Shown: piece after piece, positions 50,292 to 59,212 of the stretch
Layout of the letters: each line of letters starts with the position of its first letter
Position numbering within the stretch: the stretch's first letter is position 1
NCBI GenBank assembly: GCA_022819945.1
Contig: JAJEGI010000108.1
Coordinates: 164,202 to 228,201, forward strand
DNA from: Candidatus Poribacteria bacterium
Lineage (GTDB): Bacteria > Poribacteria > WGA-4E > WGA-3G
Length of the DNA: 64,000 nucleotides
Reading direction: 5' to 3'
Notes under the pieces: model-generated
What the model saw: only the letters and a program-made list of their open reading frames with translations
Database searches by the model: none
What the model was told of the DNA's origin: nothing
Made by a program: the position numbers and the translations under genes

Positions 50292-52911
50292 ATTTCTGTT
50301 GTTTCAGCATTGCGCCAAGTTTAGCAACGCGATTTTGCGCCAAGTCCAAGAATTCTTGGTATCTGTCGGGATCCATTGGTGCGCCGTCTTGGTTGCGCCA
50401 ACTTTCTGGTGGAAAGGTCAGCGGTTCTCCAAAAACGATACGCACCGGATGTCTCTTGGGCAGGTTTTGACCTTTTGGTAGCGCGTGATAAGTGCCTTCA
50501 ATATAAGTGGGTATAACAGGGACATCGGGGCCATAGATAAGCAGACTCAACACCCCCGGTTTGAAGGGTTGCAGGTTGCCGTCAAGGGAACGTGTGCCTT
50601 CAGGAAAGATAAGTAGCCCGTTATTCTGTGTCATCACTTCGTTTGCTATCTTTAAGTCTTGTAGGAACTCGGTGAAATTGCCTTCCCGTTCTATGGGCAG
50701 TGCGTTGAGGCATGTCCGAGCGAACCATCCTTGGAGGCGAGTTGCAAACCAGTAATCCCGTGCTGCGAGTGTCCAGAGCTGGTATGCCTTTGTTCCGAGC
50801 GCCGTAATCACCGTCAAGGTATCAAGGTGGCTTGTATGATTTGGCATGATAATATACGGTTTCCCTTGTGGGATATGCTCAAGACCTTGACACTCCAATG
50901 AGAAATACCGTCTGTAGATACCGGTAATGACAGTGCGGAAGGCTCGGGCGTACCATCGTGGTACTTGTCTAAACTCCGGTTTCGGCTTTTCGCTAAGTTC
51001 ATGCTTGGTTTGCGTCGTATCTGTCTGGAACGTCTCAATCAACTTGACGACATCCGCCACTGTTTCCAAGTCGGCGAGCAGTGCATCAGGAATTGTTTCG
51101 CCGAGTCGTCTCTCAAGTACTAACAACAGATCGAGCCGTGTGAGGGAATCGAGTCCCAAGTCAGTATCGAGTCGACTTTCTGGTTGAATCTGGTTGGGTT
51201 GCCTGCGTGCGAGTCTTGCGAGCGTAGTTATAATTTCTTCGGGGATATCGGTTCTGGATGCGTCGCGTGCTTCGTCTGCTTGCGCTGCTTCGAGTGCTTC
51301 TGTCTCCTTAATATGTGCTTCCAAACGCTGTTTTATGTGTGCGCGATGTATATTACCGTCTTCAGTTTTAGGTAGTGCGTCGTTCCAGAGATGGAATTTG
51401 TGAAATTGTTGATAGCTGGGTAGTGCCTTTGATTGCGTTTGCAGGTGTTGCTGAATCGCTGTTTTTGTTGTCTCGTCAGGTGTTGTCGGTACAATCACAG
51501 CATGGATAGCCGTATCCGCTCCGTTTTCGTAGGGAAGCCCGACAACACATATTTCAGAGATAGCAGGACTATTGCGATAGAGTGCCTCCAATTCAACAGG
51601 ATAGATATTTTTTCCGGATGCGGGAACGATGATGTTTTTGCAGTGCCCTGTAAGATAGAGGTATCCATCTTCGTCCATGTATCCGAGATCCCCTGTGTAG
51701 AGCCATCCATTACGGATAGCCTTTTCAGTAGCAATAGGATTCTGATAATACCCCTTCATGGTGCTCGGTCCCTTTGCGATGACTTCGCCGATCCCGTCAC
51801 TGTTTGGATTTTCAATTTGAATTTCCACGCCTTCGACTGCTGGTCCGACGGATCCGCGTTTGCTTTTTAGGTACGGGTTGACACTGAGAACAGGTGCGGT
51901 CTCTGTCATACCGTAGCCTTGGTAGATCGTCATATCGAATTTTTGAAAGTTGTCGTAGATTGCATTGGAGAGGGGAGCGCCGCCGCTGACAAGGACCCGG
52001 ATTTCGCCGCCCATGACAGCCTGTGCTTTTTCTGCTAATGTTTCACCGGGTGTATCTGCGCGCGCTGCCTGTCTTTCAATTGTGCTTTGGAGCATTTGAA
52101 ATAGACGGGGTACTCCGATAAAAGCCGTTGTTTTCGCTTGACGCATCGTCTTCAAAAGCGTTGTGGGGCGGAGGGCGTTCACATAGGTCGCCGTGGTGCC
52201 GCTGTAGAGAGCCATCAAGAGACTGCACGAAAAGCTCAAAGCGTGATAGAGGGGGAGGGCGGACATGATGCATTCTGTGTCTGTCGGTGGCAATGCTTTT
52301 GCGACGGCTTGTACGTTAGAGATAAAGCCGCCATGTGTGAGGATGGCTCCTTTCGGTTCTACGGTGGTTCCCATTGTGAAGATAATTGACGCAACGGTAT
52401 CTGGCGTGACCTCCACCTCTGGAAAATCGGTTGGAATTTCAGTATTTGTTGGATGACTGACTTCGTTTTCAGCCCCCACAATTTTACAATTCTTATTAAT
52501 ATTGTGTAGGAGAGGTTTTGTGGTTGATTGTGTGGTGTCAAATTTCTCTAACACATTTTCGGAGGCTAAAATTGATTTTGCGTCGGTGAATTCAGCGATT
52601 GCTAAGATTTCGTGTGTAGGTGTCTGTGCATCAAGGGGTACGACAACAGTGCCGATTTGGACAGCGGCGAGGTAGGCGATGCACCACTCAGGTTGGTTTT
52701 CGGAAGCGAGTACAACGCGATTGTCTTTGCGCAAACCGCTTTGCCACAACTGCCATGCGACTTGGCGTGACAATGCATAGGTTTCGGCGTAGGTATAGTG
52801 TTCCCATTCGCCCTCATTTGCCATCTGCAGCGCAATTTTATCAGGAATTCGCGATGCCTGCGTTTTAATCAGGTCCACAATCGTTTTTGGAGCAATCTGT
52901 TCAGATCGCAT
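50290..52911 (-). CDS. Fused AMP-binding acyl ligase / acyl carrier / PlsC acyltransferase
   Basis: An 873-residue three-part protein. Residues about 10-530 are an acyl-activating (ANL) domain: YGMTETAPVLSVNP (334-347), LYTGDLGYMDEDGYLYLTG (404-422) and the C-terminal Lys region LPKTEDGN. The P-loop is unusual, IIFTMGTTVEPKGAILTHGG instead of xSGTTGxPKG. Residues about 555-630 form an acyl-carrier domain with the pantetheine Ser589 (DLGLDSL). Residues about 650-873 are a PlsC acyltransferase with H692-x4-D697 (NHTSHLD) and FPEGTRSLDG. It should load a fatty acid, hold it on the carrier and transfer it to a glycerol-type acceptor. Three bases separate it from the upstream reductase. Confidence 0.93.
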   Translation of the reverse strand: MRSEQIAPKTIVDLIKTQASRIPDKIALQMANEGEWEHYTYAETYALSRQVAWQLWQSGLRKDNRVVLASENQPEWCIAYLAAVQIGTVVVPLDAQTPTHEILAIAEFTDAKSILASENVLEKFDTTQSTTKPLLHNINKNCKIVGAENEVSHPTNTEIPTDFPEVEVTPDTVASIIFTMGTTVEPKGAILTHGGFISNVQAVAKALPPTDTECIMSALPLYHALSFSCSLLMALYSGTTATYVNALRPTTLLKTMRQAKTTAFIGVPRLFQMLQSTIERQAARADTPGETLAEKAQAVMGGEIRVLVSGGAPLSNAIYDNFQKFDMTIYQGYGMTETAPVLSVNPYLKSKRGSVGPAVEGVEIQIENPNSDGIGEVIAKGPSTMKGYYQNPIATEKAIRNGWLYTGDLGYMDEDGYLYLTGHCKNIIVPASGKNIYPVELEALYRNSPAISEICVVGLPYENGADTAIHAVIVPTTPDETTKTAIQQHLQTQSKALPSYQQFHKFHLWNDALPKTEDGNIHRAHIKQRLEAHIKETEALEAAQADEARDASRTDIPEEIITTLARLARRQPNQIQPESRLDTDLGLDSLTRLDLLLVLERRLGETIPDALLADLETVADVVKLIETFQTDTTQTKHELSEKPKPEFRQVPRWYARAFRTVITGIYRRYFSLECQGLEHIPQGKPYIIMPNHTSHLDTLTVITALGTKAYQLWTLAARDYWFATRLQGWFARTCLNALPIEREGNFTEFLQDLKIANEVMTQNNGLLIFPEGTRSLDGNLQPFKPGVLSLLIYGPDVPVIPTYIEGTYHALPKGQNLPKRHPVRIVFGEPLTFPPESWRNQDGAPMDPDRYQEFLDLAQNRVAKLGAMLKQQK

Positions 52912-52914
52912 ATC

Positions 52915-54594
52915 CTACGCCTCCGATTCATCTTGCGAACCGGCCTGTCCGTGCTTTGTCGCGGCGACCTGTGCAGTGTCGGTTTCCGAATCATCTTCTG
53001 CGCCATCTTCAAGTTTCAAGACATGCCGCTTGATACCGGGGATATGTATCTCTTGGAAATACCGTTTCCAATGGATTTGTGAGACGTCAAAGTTAAAGTG
53101 TTGCTGCTCCGTCGGAGAGAGTGCCTCGTAAAGTCCTTGCATTTTTTGTGTCTGAAATTCAAAATTCGTCCGTGTGTAGGGTGCGTAGATTCTGATATAA
53201 TGCAGGAGAGCCTTAATAGCGCTCTGCTTAATGACAAGTTGTCGGCGTTTCCGTTTTGCAGCCCGTATGGGGAGTTTGCCGAGTATATAAACGGCAAGGT
53301 TCGCCAGACGCATTCGGCTATCCAATTTCTGTTGAAATTCCTCTAAGCTTGGGTATTTCCATATCGGCACTGCGATGGGTTTGCCATTTTCCAACATCGG
53401 ATATTTGACGAAGTACTCGTAAGTTGCTTCAAAGATACCGCGAAAGTAAAGGGGATTCTGTGTTCCAGTTGCGACATGATACACTTCAATCCCCTGGAGT
53501 CTCGCTGTTGCCTCAGCGGCTGCCAAAATAGCGTTTACGACGAAATCCACAGGAATAATATCAAGAATTATGTCTGGATCTGCGGGGAAATCGGGTAGGC
53601 GTCCTTTTCCGAAACCGACGATCAGGGGTTCGGACATCCGAAATTTTCCGAGCCACCCCGGTTCAGGTTCAGCGAGGCTGCTCTCAATAATTGAGGGGCG
53701 TACGATAGCCGTGGCGAGTTCCCCGCGCAATTCCATAATCATCTGTTCAGCGAGGAATTTCATGTAGGTGTATGTATCGTTCCAGCCGCGCGAGCGTGCG
53801 TGGTGCAGTCCTGCTTCAACCAATCGGTTCTCAAGCCACTCTGCTTTGAGTTCTTCAACTTGTGCGTCGATGCCTTTGCGGGTTGCTTTTTTCTGTTGTT
53901 CGGCTTCTCGGTGGAAGCGTGCGAGGTTTTCAGGTGAATCCGCTTCGGCGCGAATAACAGCACTCAGGGATAACAATCCTTCAATTTCTTCAGGCAGTGT
54001 CTCAGGGATAGCGACCCCGGTTTTCTCGCGATGCTCCGCTGCGTACTGTTCATAGGGGGTTGGTAGTTCTTCAGGGACATGGCCCGGTTTGTCTCCTCGG
54101 ACATAAGCCGTTGAGACATGTAAGAACACGACATCTTGACACCCGTTTGCGAAGTTGACGACGTGTTTTGCAGCGAGCGCGTTGCCCCACAGAGAGTCAT
54201 CAAAAGGTGGATCGAAATCGACAAGTCCTGCGACGTTAATAAAGACTTCGACTTCGTTCTGGAGCCGTTGGTAATCGGTATCGTTGAATCCGAGTTGTTC
54301 GTCGGTGAGATCACCTTCAACAGCTGCGAGTTTTTGGAGTGCCCAGGTATCAAAGTTCGCGCCGTGTTTGCGCCGGAGGGTAGCAAAAACATGCGAGGTG
54401 AGCAGTTCATTTTCTAACCGTTCTTGGGCAGAAATGCGTTTTCCGGAGGTGTCGGTGCGGCTTCGGATGAGCAGATAAATCTTTTCGACATCGGGAAGCG
54501 CGGTCAAAATCTTGGCTACCAACGGTTGCCCCAAAAATGCGGTACCGCCGGTGATAAGTAGAATTTTCCCTCGAAAAAAATCAGTTATTGACAT
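52915..54594 (-). CDS. Fatty acyl-CoA reductase-like protein (NAD_binding_4 plus FAR C-terminal domain)
   Basis: A 559-residue protein. The NAD(P) motif is TGGTAFLGQPL (residues 15-25) and the catalytic Y275-x3-K279 (YTYMK). AIVRPSIIESSLAEPEPGW and DIIPVDFVVNAILAAAEA are characteristic of fatty acyl reductases (FARs). A long insert (about 168-265) and a C-terminal FAR_C-type block (FNFDVSQIHWKRYFQEIHIP) follow. Family members reduce acyl-CoA or acyl-ACP to fatty alcohol (or aldehyde). With the downstream ligase-ACP-acyltransferase this suggests synthesis of fatty alcohols, waxes or ether lipids. The start region carries a 16-base tandem duplication. Confidence 0.92.
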   Translation of the reverse strand: MSITDFFRGKILLITGGTAFLGQPLVAKILTALPDVEKIYLLIRSRTDTSGKRISAQERLENELLTSHVFATLRRKHGANFDTWALQKLAAVEGDLTDEQLGFNDTDYQRLQNEVEVFINVAGLVDFDPPFDDSLWGNALAAKHVVNFANGCQDVVFLHVSTAYVRGDKPGHVPEELPTPYEQYAAEHREKTGVAIPETLPEEIEGLLSLSAVIRAEADSPENLARFHREAEQQKKATRKGIDAQVEELKAEWLENRLVEAGLHHARSRGWNDTYTYMKFLAEQMIMELRGELATAIVRPSIIESSLAEPEPGWLGKFRMSEPLIVGFGKGRLPDFPADPDIILDIIPVDFVVNAILAAAEATARLQGIEVYHVATGTQNPLYFRGIFEATYEYFVKYPMLENGKPIAVPIWKYPSLEEFQQKLDSRMRLANLAVYILGKLPIRAAKRKRRQLVIKQSAIKALLHYIRIYAPYTRTNFEFQTQKMQGLYEALSPTEQQHFNFDVSQIHWKRYFQEIHIPGIKRHVLKLEDGAEDDSETDTAQVAATKHGQAGSQDESEA

Positions 54595-54612
54595 AATCAG
54601 TTATTGACATAA
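54581..54612. repeat. 16-base tandem duplication at the FAR start codon
   Basis: TCAGTTATTGACATAA is repeated twice. Each copy contains a start codon on the minus strand (54594 and 54610); the outer one opens a 9-codon frame (MSITDYVNN) ending across the true start. Confidence 0.85.
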
Positions 54613-54642
54613 AGTTTGAAAAATATTAAGATATTCGTTAGC

Positions 54643-54667
54643 GGCGAGGCAACCTCGCCCCTACGAG
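54643..54667. repeat. GGCGAGG-CAA-CCTCGCC hairpin repeat
   Basis: The same unit as at 47356, followed by CCTACGA, between the FAR gene and the SpoIIE phosphatase. Confidence 0.7.
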
Positions 54668-54774
54668 TCGTCTTCTGTTAGACAAGAAAGTATTTGTAGT
54701 GCCACAGAAAAGTAATAGGGGACACCTTTTAAAAATAACACATTTTCTATAAAAAGTCAAAGGCTGAATAGATA

Positions 54775-55962
54775 ATGTTACCAGAAGCAGAGAAATTACA
54801 ATTTTTAAAAAAGACAGAATTATTTTCGGAGCTCCCCGAAACCGAATTAGAGGCGATCTGTCAGATTGCGAACGCAGTTGCTTATCCTGCCGATGCGACG
54901 CTATTTGAGGAAGGTGACGAAGGCGATTCCCTGTACCTGATGGTCGATGGTGAAGTCAGCATCATCAAGGCCGGTACTGAGGTTTTGTTCTTTAATGAAA
55001 AAGGGTACTGCCTCGGTGAAATCGCGCTTATTGATAACAAGCCGCGGAGTGCTACCGTCAAAACGGTGAAATCGACGAAGTTTCTGCGAATTACGCGGCA
55101 CGATTTTTACAATGCGATGGCGCGCGAGCCGCGGATCGGTAGCGGTATGTTCCGCGTTTTGAACGATAAAATCCGGCGTGATCTTGAGATTCAGATGAGT
55201 GCGATCCGCAAGGAGATCGCCCAGGAAGAATCCATGCGTCTCGCTGCTGAAGTTCAAAAGTCTATTCTTCCGAATCAGGAAATCTTGCATCCATGTGTCT
55301 CTTCAGCCGGATATTGTCGCCCTGCCAATAGTGTCGGTGGGGACTACTACGATTATTTGCCCCTTTCTGATAACCGCGTTGCCATTTTTCTCGGTGATGT
55401 TATGGGACACGGTTACCACTCAGCAATGCTTGCGGCGATGACCAAAAGTTGCTTGCAAACGCAAATCCGTTTTGATGCTTCGGTGGCGGAAGTCATGAAA
55501 GCCCTTACCCGAGTCGCTGAAGAAGATTCGCAAGCGTTTATCTACATGACCTGCTGTTATCTGATTATTCACCCGGATAACCGGTTCGAGTTCGCCAATG
55601 CGGGTCATCCGCAGATGCTCCTGTATCGCGGCGATAATAGCGATCCTCTTGAGTTAAAATCCTCGTTTATGCCGGTGGGTTTCCCAAGGTTCGATGAATT
55701 GGCGAAATATTCACAGTATTACAGCACAGAAGTCGAGTGGTCGTCTGGTGATTTGCTTGTGCTGTACTCAGATGGCATCACGGAGGCGTTTAATCCGGAT
55801 GCTGAAATGTATGGACTGGAGCGTTTCAAAGCACTTATCTCGGAGAAGCGTCACCTCCCTCCGACAGAGATTAAGGCGGAAATTCTGTCTGACCTTCAAG
55901 CATATCAGCAAGGCGAGAGTGCCAATGATGACATTACATTAGTTGTAGCGAAGTTTCTTTAG
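54775..55962 (+). CDS. Cyclic-nucleotide-binding domain/SpoIIE-type PP2C phosphatase
   Basis: A 395-residue protein. Residues about 15-125 form a cNMP-binding domain (LFSELPETELEAICQIANAV, FEEGDEGDSLYLMVDGEVSI, LGEIALIDNKPRSATVKTVK). A helical linker (about 130-170) leads to a SpoIIE/RsbU PP2C domain with the metal-binding GGDYYDYLPL, FLGDVMGHGYHSAMLAAMTK and LYSDGITEAFN, ending NDDITLVVAKF. Such phosphatases act on anti-sigma antagonists in partner-switching systems; no STAS or anti-sigma kinase gene is seen here. No Shine-Dalgarno is present at the ATG. Confidence 0.92.
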   Translation: MLPEAEKLQFLKKTELFSELPETELEAICQIANAVAYPADATLFEEGDEGDSLYLMVDGEVSIIKAGTEVLFFNEKGYCLGEIALIDNKPRSATVKTVKSTKFLRITRHDFYNAMAREPRIGSGMFRVLNDKIRRDLEIQMSAIRKEIAQEESMRLAAEVQKSILPNQEILHPCVSSAGYCRPANSVGGDYYDYLPLSDNRVAIFLGDVMGHGYHSAMLAAMTKSCLQTQIRFDASVAEVMKALTRVAEEDSQAFIYMTCCYLIIHPDNRFEFANAGHPQMLLYRGDNSDPLELKSSFMPVGFPRFDELAKYSQYYSTEVEWSSGDLLVLYSDGITEAFNPDAEMYGLERFKALISEKRHLPPTEIKAEILSDLQAYQQGESANDDITLVVAKFL

Positions 55963-55984
55963 TAGTTGCCAGTTTCCAGTTACG

Positions 55985-56040
55985 AGTTACCAGTTAAGAA
56001 AAGTGCCTAATGAATCAAATCGCTCTCTTAACTGGTTACT
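55985..56040. repeat. Imperfect inverted repeat between convergent genes
   Basis: AGTTACCAGTTAAGA (55985-55999) and TCTTAACTGGTTACT (56026-56040) pair over 15 bases with one mismatch. They belong to a run of CCAGTTAC/ACTGGTTACT repeats. It could act as a bidirectional hairpin, but no T-run follows. Confidence 0.5.
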
Positions 56041-56067
56041 GGTTACTGGTTACTATTCCTCTGATAA

Positions 56068-57270
56068 CTACTTCAATTGGCTGACGGCATAATGCAGGAT
56101 ATTTTGTATAATCGGTTTGTTTACCGAAGTAGTATATTCGCTATCGTTGCGAAGGCTGGTGATAATGTATAACCCCTTGCCATATTGTCTTGCGCCGACA
56201 ATCAATTCTTTTTTGTCCTTAGTCGTAGCAAAAATAGCGTCATCCCGTGCCCACCTGATCCATGCGTCATCAGCAAAAATTTTGCCTGACTCGATTTTAT
56301 TTGGGGTGGAGAAAAGGGTCCGTCCGTCTTTGGTAACGACGAAATCCTGGGTGGGTGTACTCTCAACACCGACCAATTTACCGCCTTGTAACCACCCGAT
56401 AGCACACGGTTTTTCAGCGCTGCTGTCCTGCCCTGCGACGACAACAATACCGCCGTTCTTTACGAATGTTTTAATCTTCTGCTCGGCTTCACTGGGAAGG
56501 AGGTAACGTCCGTAGCTCGAAATCTCTTCATATCCGATCCATAGAATATCGGCATTTTCTAACTGCGGTAGTGCATGTTTTTTGGTAAGTTCATAAACGA
56601 TAGCACGTTTACGAATGTCTTTTACTGACCGCAATGCGTGATATTCATAGGTTGCGACGTTAGTATGAACGGGGGTTTGGCCCCATGTTGCGTAGGTGCT
56701 ATTTCCTGTTAGGACTAAGACTTTCACGGCGTTTTTCGGGGCGGCGACCCACATTTTCCCTGCTAACATATCGCGAACAATTTTTTGAAACGCTTTCGTT
56801 TTACCCGCAAACGTCCGCGACATCATTGGGTCAATGTGGGTAAATGTCCACCACCCCCCGGCACCATATCTGCCGCGGTGTGCGCGCATCTGAAACCATG
56901 TGTCGTCAACGAAGCACATGCTATCAATGCCGTAATGTTGACGATAGAAAACGATGATCGGCATTCCGGGTTTGAGTAACTTTACCAGTTTTTGTGGCGA
57001 GGTACCGCGTTTGTAATGCCCAGTAGCGAAATTCATTTTGATTTCTTTGAGCTCGCTTTTCCCTTTGACATCTTTTTCAACAGTGACGACCCCGCGCAAA
57101 CGGGCTTTATCAACGCTTTTTACTTTCCCGAAGACGATGTTCGTGCAGGCATCAAGGACTTCACGAATCGTATATTCTCGCTCAATAAAAGCAGAGGCGG
57201 TTGGCGTAAACAGCAAATTGATCAGACAAAACACAAGAAGTGAAGCAGTAAGGTTGGACATAAAGCGCAT
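56068..57270 (-). CDS. Secreted protein with C-terminal glutamine-amidotransferase-like domain
   Basis: A 400-residue protein with a signal peptide (LTASLLVFCLINLLFTPTAS) and a GAGGATTCCACC site. The N-terminal 160 residues (CTNIVFGKVKSVDKARLRGV, PGMPIIVFYRQHYGIDSMCF) form a small beta-rich domain of unknown family. From about 195 (KVLVLTGNSTYATWGQTPVH) to the end there is a ThuA/GATase-1-like Rossmann fold with LENADILWIGYEEISSYG, IKTFVKNGGIVVVAGQD and ARQYGKGLYIITSL, but the GATase Cys nucleophile is not recognisable. These domains often process or bind carbohydrates. Function unproven. Confidence 0.72.
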   Translation of the reverse strand: MRFMSNLTASLLVFCLINLLFTPTASAFIEREYTIREVLDACTNIVFGKVKSVDKARLRGVVTVEKDVKGKSELKEIKMNFATGHYKRGTSPQKLVKLLKPGMPIIVFYRQHYGIDSMCFVDDTWFQMRAHRGRYGAGGWWTFTHIDPMMSRTFAGKTKAFQKIVRDMLAGKMWVAAPKNAVKVLVLTGNSTYATWGQTPVHTNVATYEYHALRSVKDIRKRAIVYELTKKHALPQLENADILWIGYEEISSYGRYLLPSEAEQKIKTFVKNGGIVVVAGQDSSAEKPCAIGWLQGGKLVGVESTPTQDFVVTKDGRTLFSTPNKIESGKIFADDAWIRWARDDAIFATTKDKKELIVGARQYGKGLYIITSLRNDSEYTTSVNKPIIQNILHYAVSQLK

Positions 57271-57362
57271 GGTGGAATCCTCTTTGTATATTTGGATTGT
57301 ATAGGTTATGAATATTGTATTATATTTTCTCTAAATTTTTCAAGGAGTATTTATCGTGCCGC

Positions 57363-57387
57363 CAGGGTCATTCAATTTTAAGAAATT
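57363..57387. repeat. Solo end of the CAGGGTCATTCAATT MITE family
   Basis: 25 bases, CAGGGTCATTCAATTTTAAG followed by AAATT, are identical to the left end of the element at 47383. No matching right end is found within 300 bases. It lies in the leader of the 57414 gene. Confidence 0.75.
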
Positions 57388-57413
57388 TAGAAAGGGTATA
57401 AGGATAAAAAAAC

Positions 57414-58361
57414 ATGAAAAAACCTCGGAAACGGATTGATCTGTCTGCGGTAACGACTTATCCACTTCAGGATCGTATCAACAAAGTCTCTGTTGACGAT
57501 TTTGCAACACTGCCGGCATCAGAGATAGACCTGTCCTTGTTTTTAGGGAGCCTTCCGAAGATTCTCAAAGCTTCGGATTTTCTTGGGCTCGTTGACGACA
57601 TTGTTGCTGCCTATCAGCACCAAAAACCGGTCATCGTGATGATGGGTGGACATGTCATCAAGTGTGGGTTAAGTCCACTCTTAATTGACTTGGTAAAACG
57701 GGGTGTGATTACTGGGTTTGCTTTCAACGGTGCGAGCAGCATCCACGACTTTGAGATCGCGCTCATCGGCGAGACTTCGGAGGATGTCTCCGCCTACCTT
57801 CAGACTGGCAAGTTCGGGATGTGGGAAGAGACTGGACGCTTGATGAACACTGCAATCCAGTATGCATCGGATACAGGGATCGGGATGGGTGAGGCGTTGG
57901 GCAGGCGACTGATAGAGCTGGCGGCACCTTATAATGCATATAGCCTGCTTGCTACGGGTGTTGAGGCGGATGTTCCGATTACGGTGCACGTCGCTATCGG
58001 CACGGATATTATTCATCAGCATCCGAGTGCGAAGGGTGCCGCTATCGGTGCGGCGAGTTTCACTGATTTTCAGTTGTTGACAGGGTTAGTGACGGAGTTG
58101 GAAGGGGGTGGCGTTGTGTTGAATTTGGGTTCGGCTGTGATTCTGCCGGAGGTTTTTCTGAAGGCGTTGACGATTGCTCGGAATTTGGGGCGGACGGTAT
58201 CGCATTTCAGTGCTGCTAATTTCGATATGAATCAGCAGTATCGTCCCGTAGAGAACGTCGTCAAACGCCCGACCGAGATGGGTGGTAAAGGGTATACCTT
58301 TACAGGGCATCACGAGTTGATGATCCCGCTTCTGGTGCAAGCGGTCCTGTCCCGCCTGTAA
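57414..58361 (+). CDS. Deoxyhypusine-synthase-like Rossmann-fold protein, uncharacterised
   Basis: A 315-residue protein. The start follows TAAGGATAAAAAAAC. Landmarks: KPVIVMMGGHVIKCGLSPLL, RGVITGFAFNGASSIHDFEI, ALIGETSEDVSAYLQTGKFG, VPITVHVAIGTDIIHQHPSA, GGGVVLNLGSAVILPEVFLK, KGYTFTGHHELMIPLLVQAV. The layout (two Gly-rich strands, an IIHQHP loop) suggests the deoxyhypusine synthase superfamily, but bacteria generally lack eIF5A and the classical catalytic-lysine context is not evident, so the true reaction is unknown. Such genes are common in Planctomycetes-type genomes. The leader contains a solo MITE end. Confidence 0.55.
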   Translation: MKKPRKRIDLSAVTTYPLQDRINKVSVDDFATLPASEIDLSLFLGSLPKILKASDFLGLVDDIVAAYQHQKPVIVMMGGHVIKCGLSPLLIDLVKRGVITGFAFNGASSIHDFEIALIGETSEDVSAYLQTGKFGMWEETGRLMNTAIQYASDTGIGMGEALGRRLIELAAPYNAYSLLATGVEADVPITVHVAIGTDIIHQHPSAKGAAIGAASFTDFQLLTGLVTELEGGGVVLNLGSAVILPEVFLKALTIARNLGRTVSHFSAANFDMNQQYRPVENVVKRPTEMGGKGYTFTGHHELMIPLLVQAVLSRL

Positions 58362-58392
58362 CCGAAAAAGAAGAAGCGCGTTTCTCAGTAAA

Positions 58393-58444
58393 GTTTGTGC
58401 CTAAGATCCGGTTCGGTTGCAAACCGAACCTGCGGGGCCTGGGG
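58393..58444. repeat. GATCCGG-family dispersed palindrome
   Basis: GTTTGTGCCTAAGATCCGGT-TCGGTTGCAAACCGAACC then GGGGCCTGGGG. Its first 20 bases equal those at 34022. Confidence 0.75.
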
Positions 58445-58457
58445 TTTCAAATTTGGG

Positions 58458-58619
58458 TTATTTTCGGAATGTTCTCTTAAGTTCTGCTAAGGATGCCCGG
58501 ATCGCCCGTAATTTTGGCAACGATGGAACGCGTAAATAGATTCTTAGGAGTTTGCTCCGTTTGATACTATCCACGTCTTCGCATCCCTCCAAAATTTTCT
58601 GATATGTTGCGTAATTCAT
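58458..58619 (-). CDS. Small basic protein (53 residues) coupled to the CYTH gene
   Basis: The ATG at 58619 follows the CYTH stop with no gap (TAA-ATG), and CGGAG of the CYTH 3' end forms a Shine-Dalgarno 8 bases upstream. The protein begins MNYATYQKILEGCEDVDSIK and ends SLAELKRTFRK: basic and helical, without a membrane segment. Coupling and the ribosome site support it as a real gene although it is short. No family recognised. Confidence 0.6.
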   Translation of the reverse strand: MNYATYQKILEGCEDVDSIKRSKLLRIYLRVPSLPKLRAIRASLAELKRTFRK

Positions 58620-59210
58620 TTAGATTCTCCGATTTTCGTGAGGCAGGTGTCCCGCAATCGATCCTGATTTTTGCATAACGAGGTCGCTGTAGGAGACAGC
58701 GACCGGGTTGGCAGTGTCAAGGTGTAGTGTATTTTTAACGTGTTGATGTTCGTCTATTGCTTCGGTTTCAGTTTGTCCTTGAAACACCGTTTCCAATTCG
58801 ATAAATCTCCCTAAATCGGTAACTGTATCCAGATGGATGCGGGTGTTGTTGAACATCCAGACTTCTCGTTGTTTTTGGACGATGGTTTCGATGCCCAATG
58901 CGGCGGTTAGTAACGCTTTAAGGGTTGACGGCTTGGTTACTTCGCTGAGTTGGTACTGGCTATAGCGTGACGCATTATGGTTCGGACGCTCATAATAGAT
59001 GAGGCAGCCCTCACCTGTCTCACCGATCTCACGTAATTTAAGACGTGGTTTGCAGACTTCGGATATAGCGGGATTTTTTACCTGCGTCAGATAAAAATAC
59101 GTATCAATTTGATTTATGGTTTCACGATGTGTTGCCTTTAAATCAGCAAGTCTGGGATAGAGGCTTTCAATTGACTGACATTGTGCTTTAAATTCTAAAT
59201 TTGTTGCCAT
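58620..59210 (-). CDS. CYTH domain protein (class IV adenylyl cyclase/thiamine-triphosphatase family)
   Basis: A 196-residue CYTH protein. The N-terminal signature is NLEFKAQC (E-x-K variant of ExExK), followed by QIDTYFYL, RLKLREIGE, CLIYYERPN, REVWMFNNTRIHLDTVTDLG and RFIELETVFQG, which supply the charged residues lining the triphosphate tunnel. Members make cAMP, hydrolyse thiamine triphosphate or cleave triphosphate; the DTYF and RIHLDTV blocks resemble the CyaB/adenylyl-cyclase class IV branch. Two bases separate it from the pseudo-receiver gene, and the 53-residue ORF follows directly. Confidence 0.87.
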   Translation of the reverse strand: MATNLEFKAQCQSIESLYPRLADLKATHRETINQIDTYFYLTQVKNPAISEVCKPRLKLREIGETGEGCLIYYERPNHNASRYSQYQLSEVTKPSTLKALLTAALGIETIVQKQREVWMFNNTRIHLDTVTDLGRFIELETVFQGQTETEAIDEHQHVKNTLHLDTANPVAVSYSDLVMQKSGSIAGHLPHENRRI

Positions 59211-59212
59211 AT

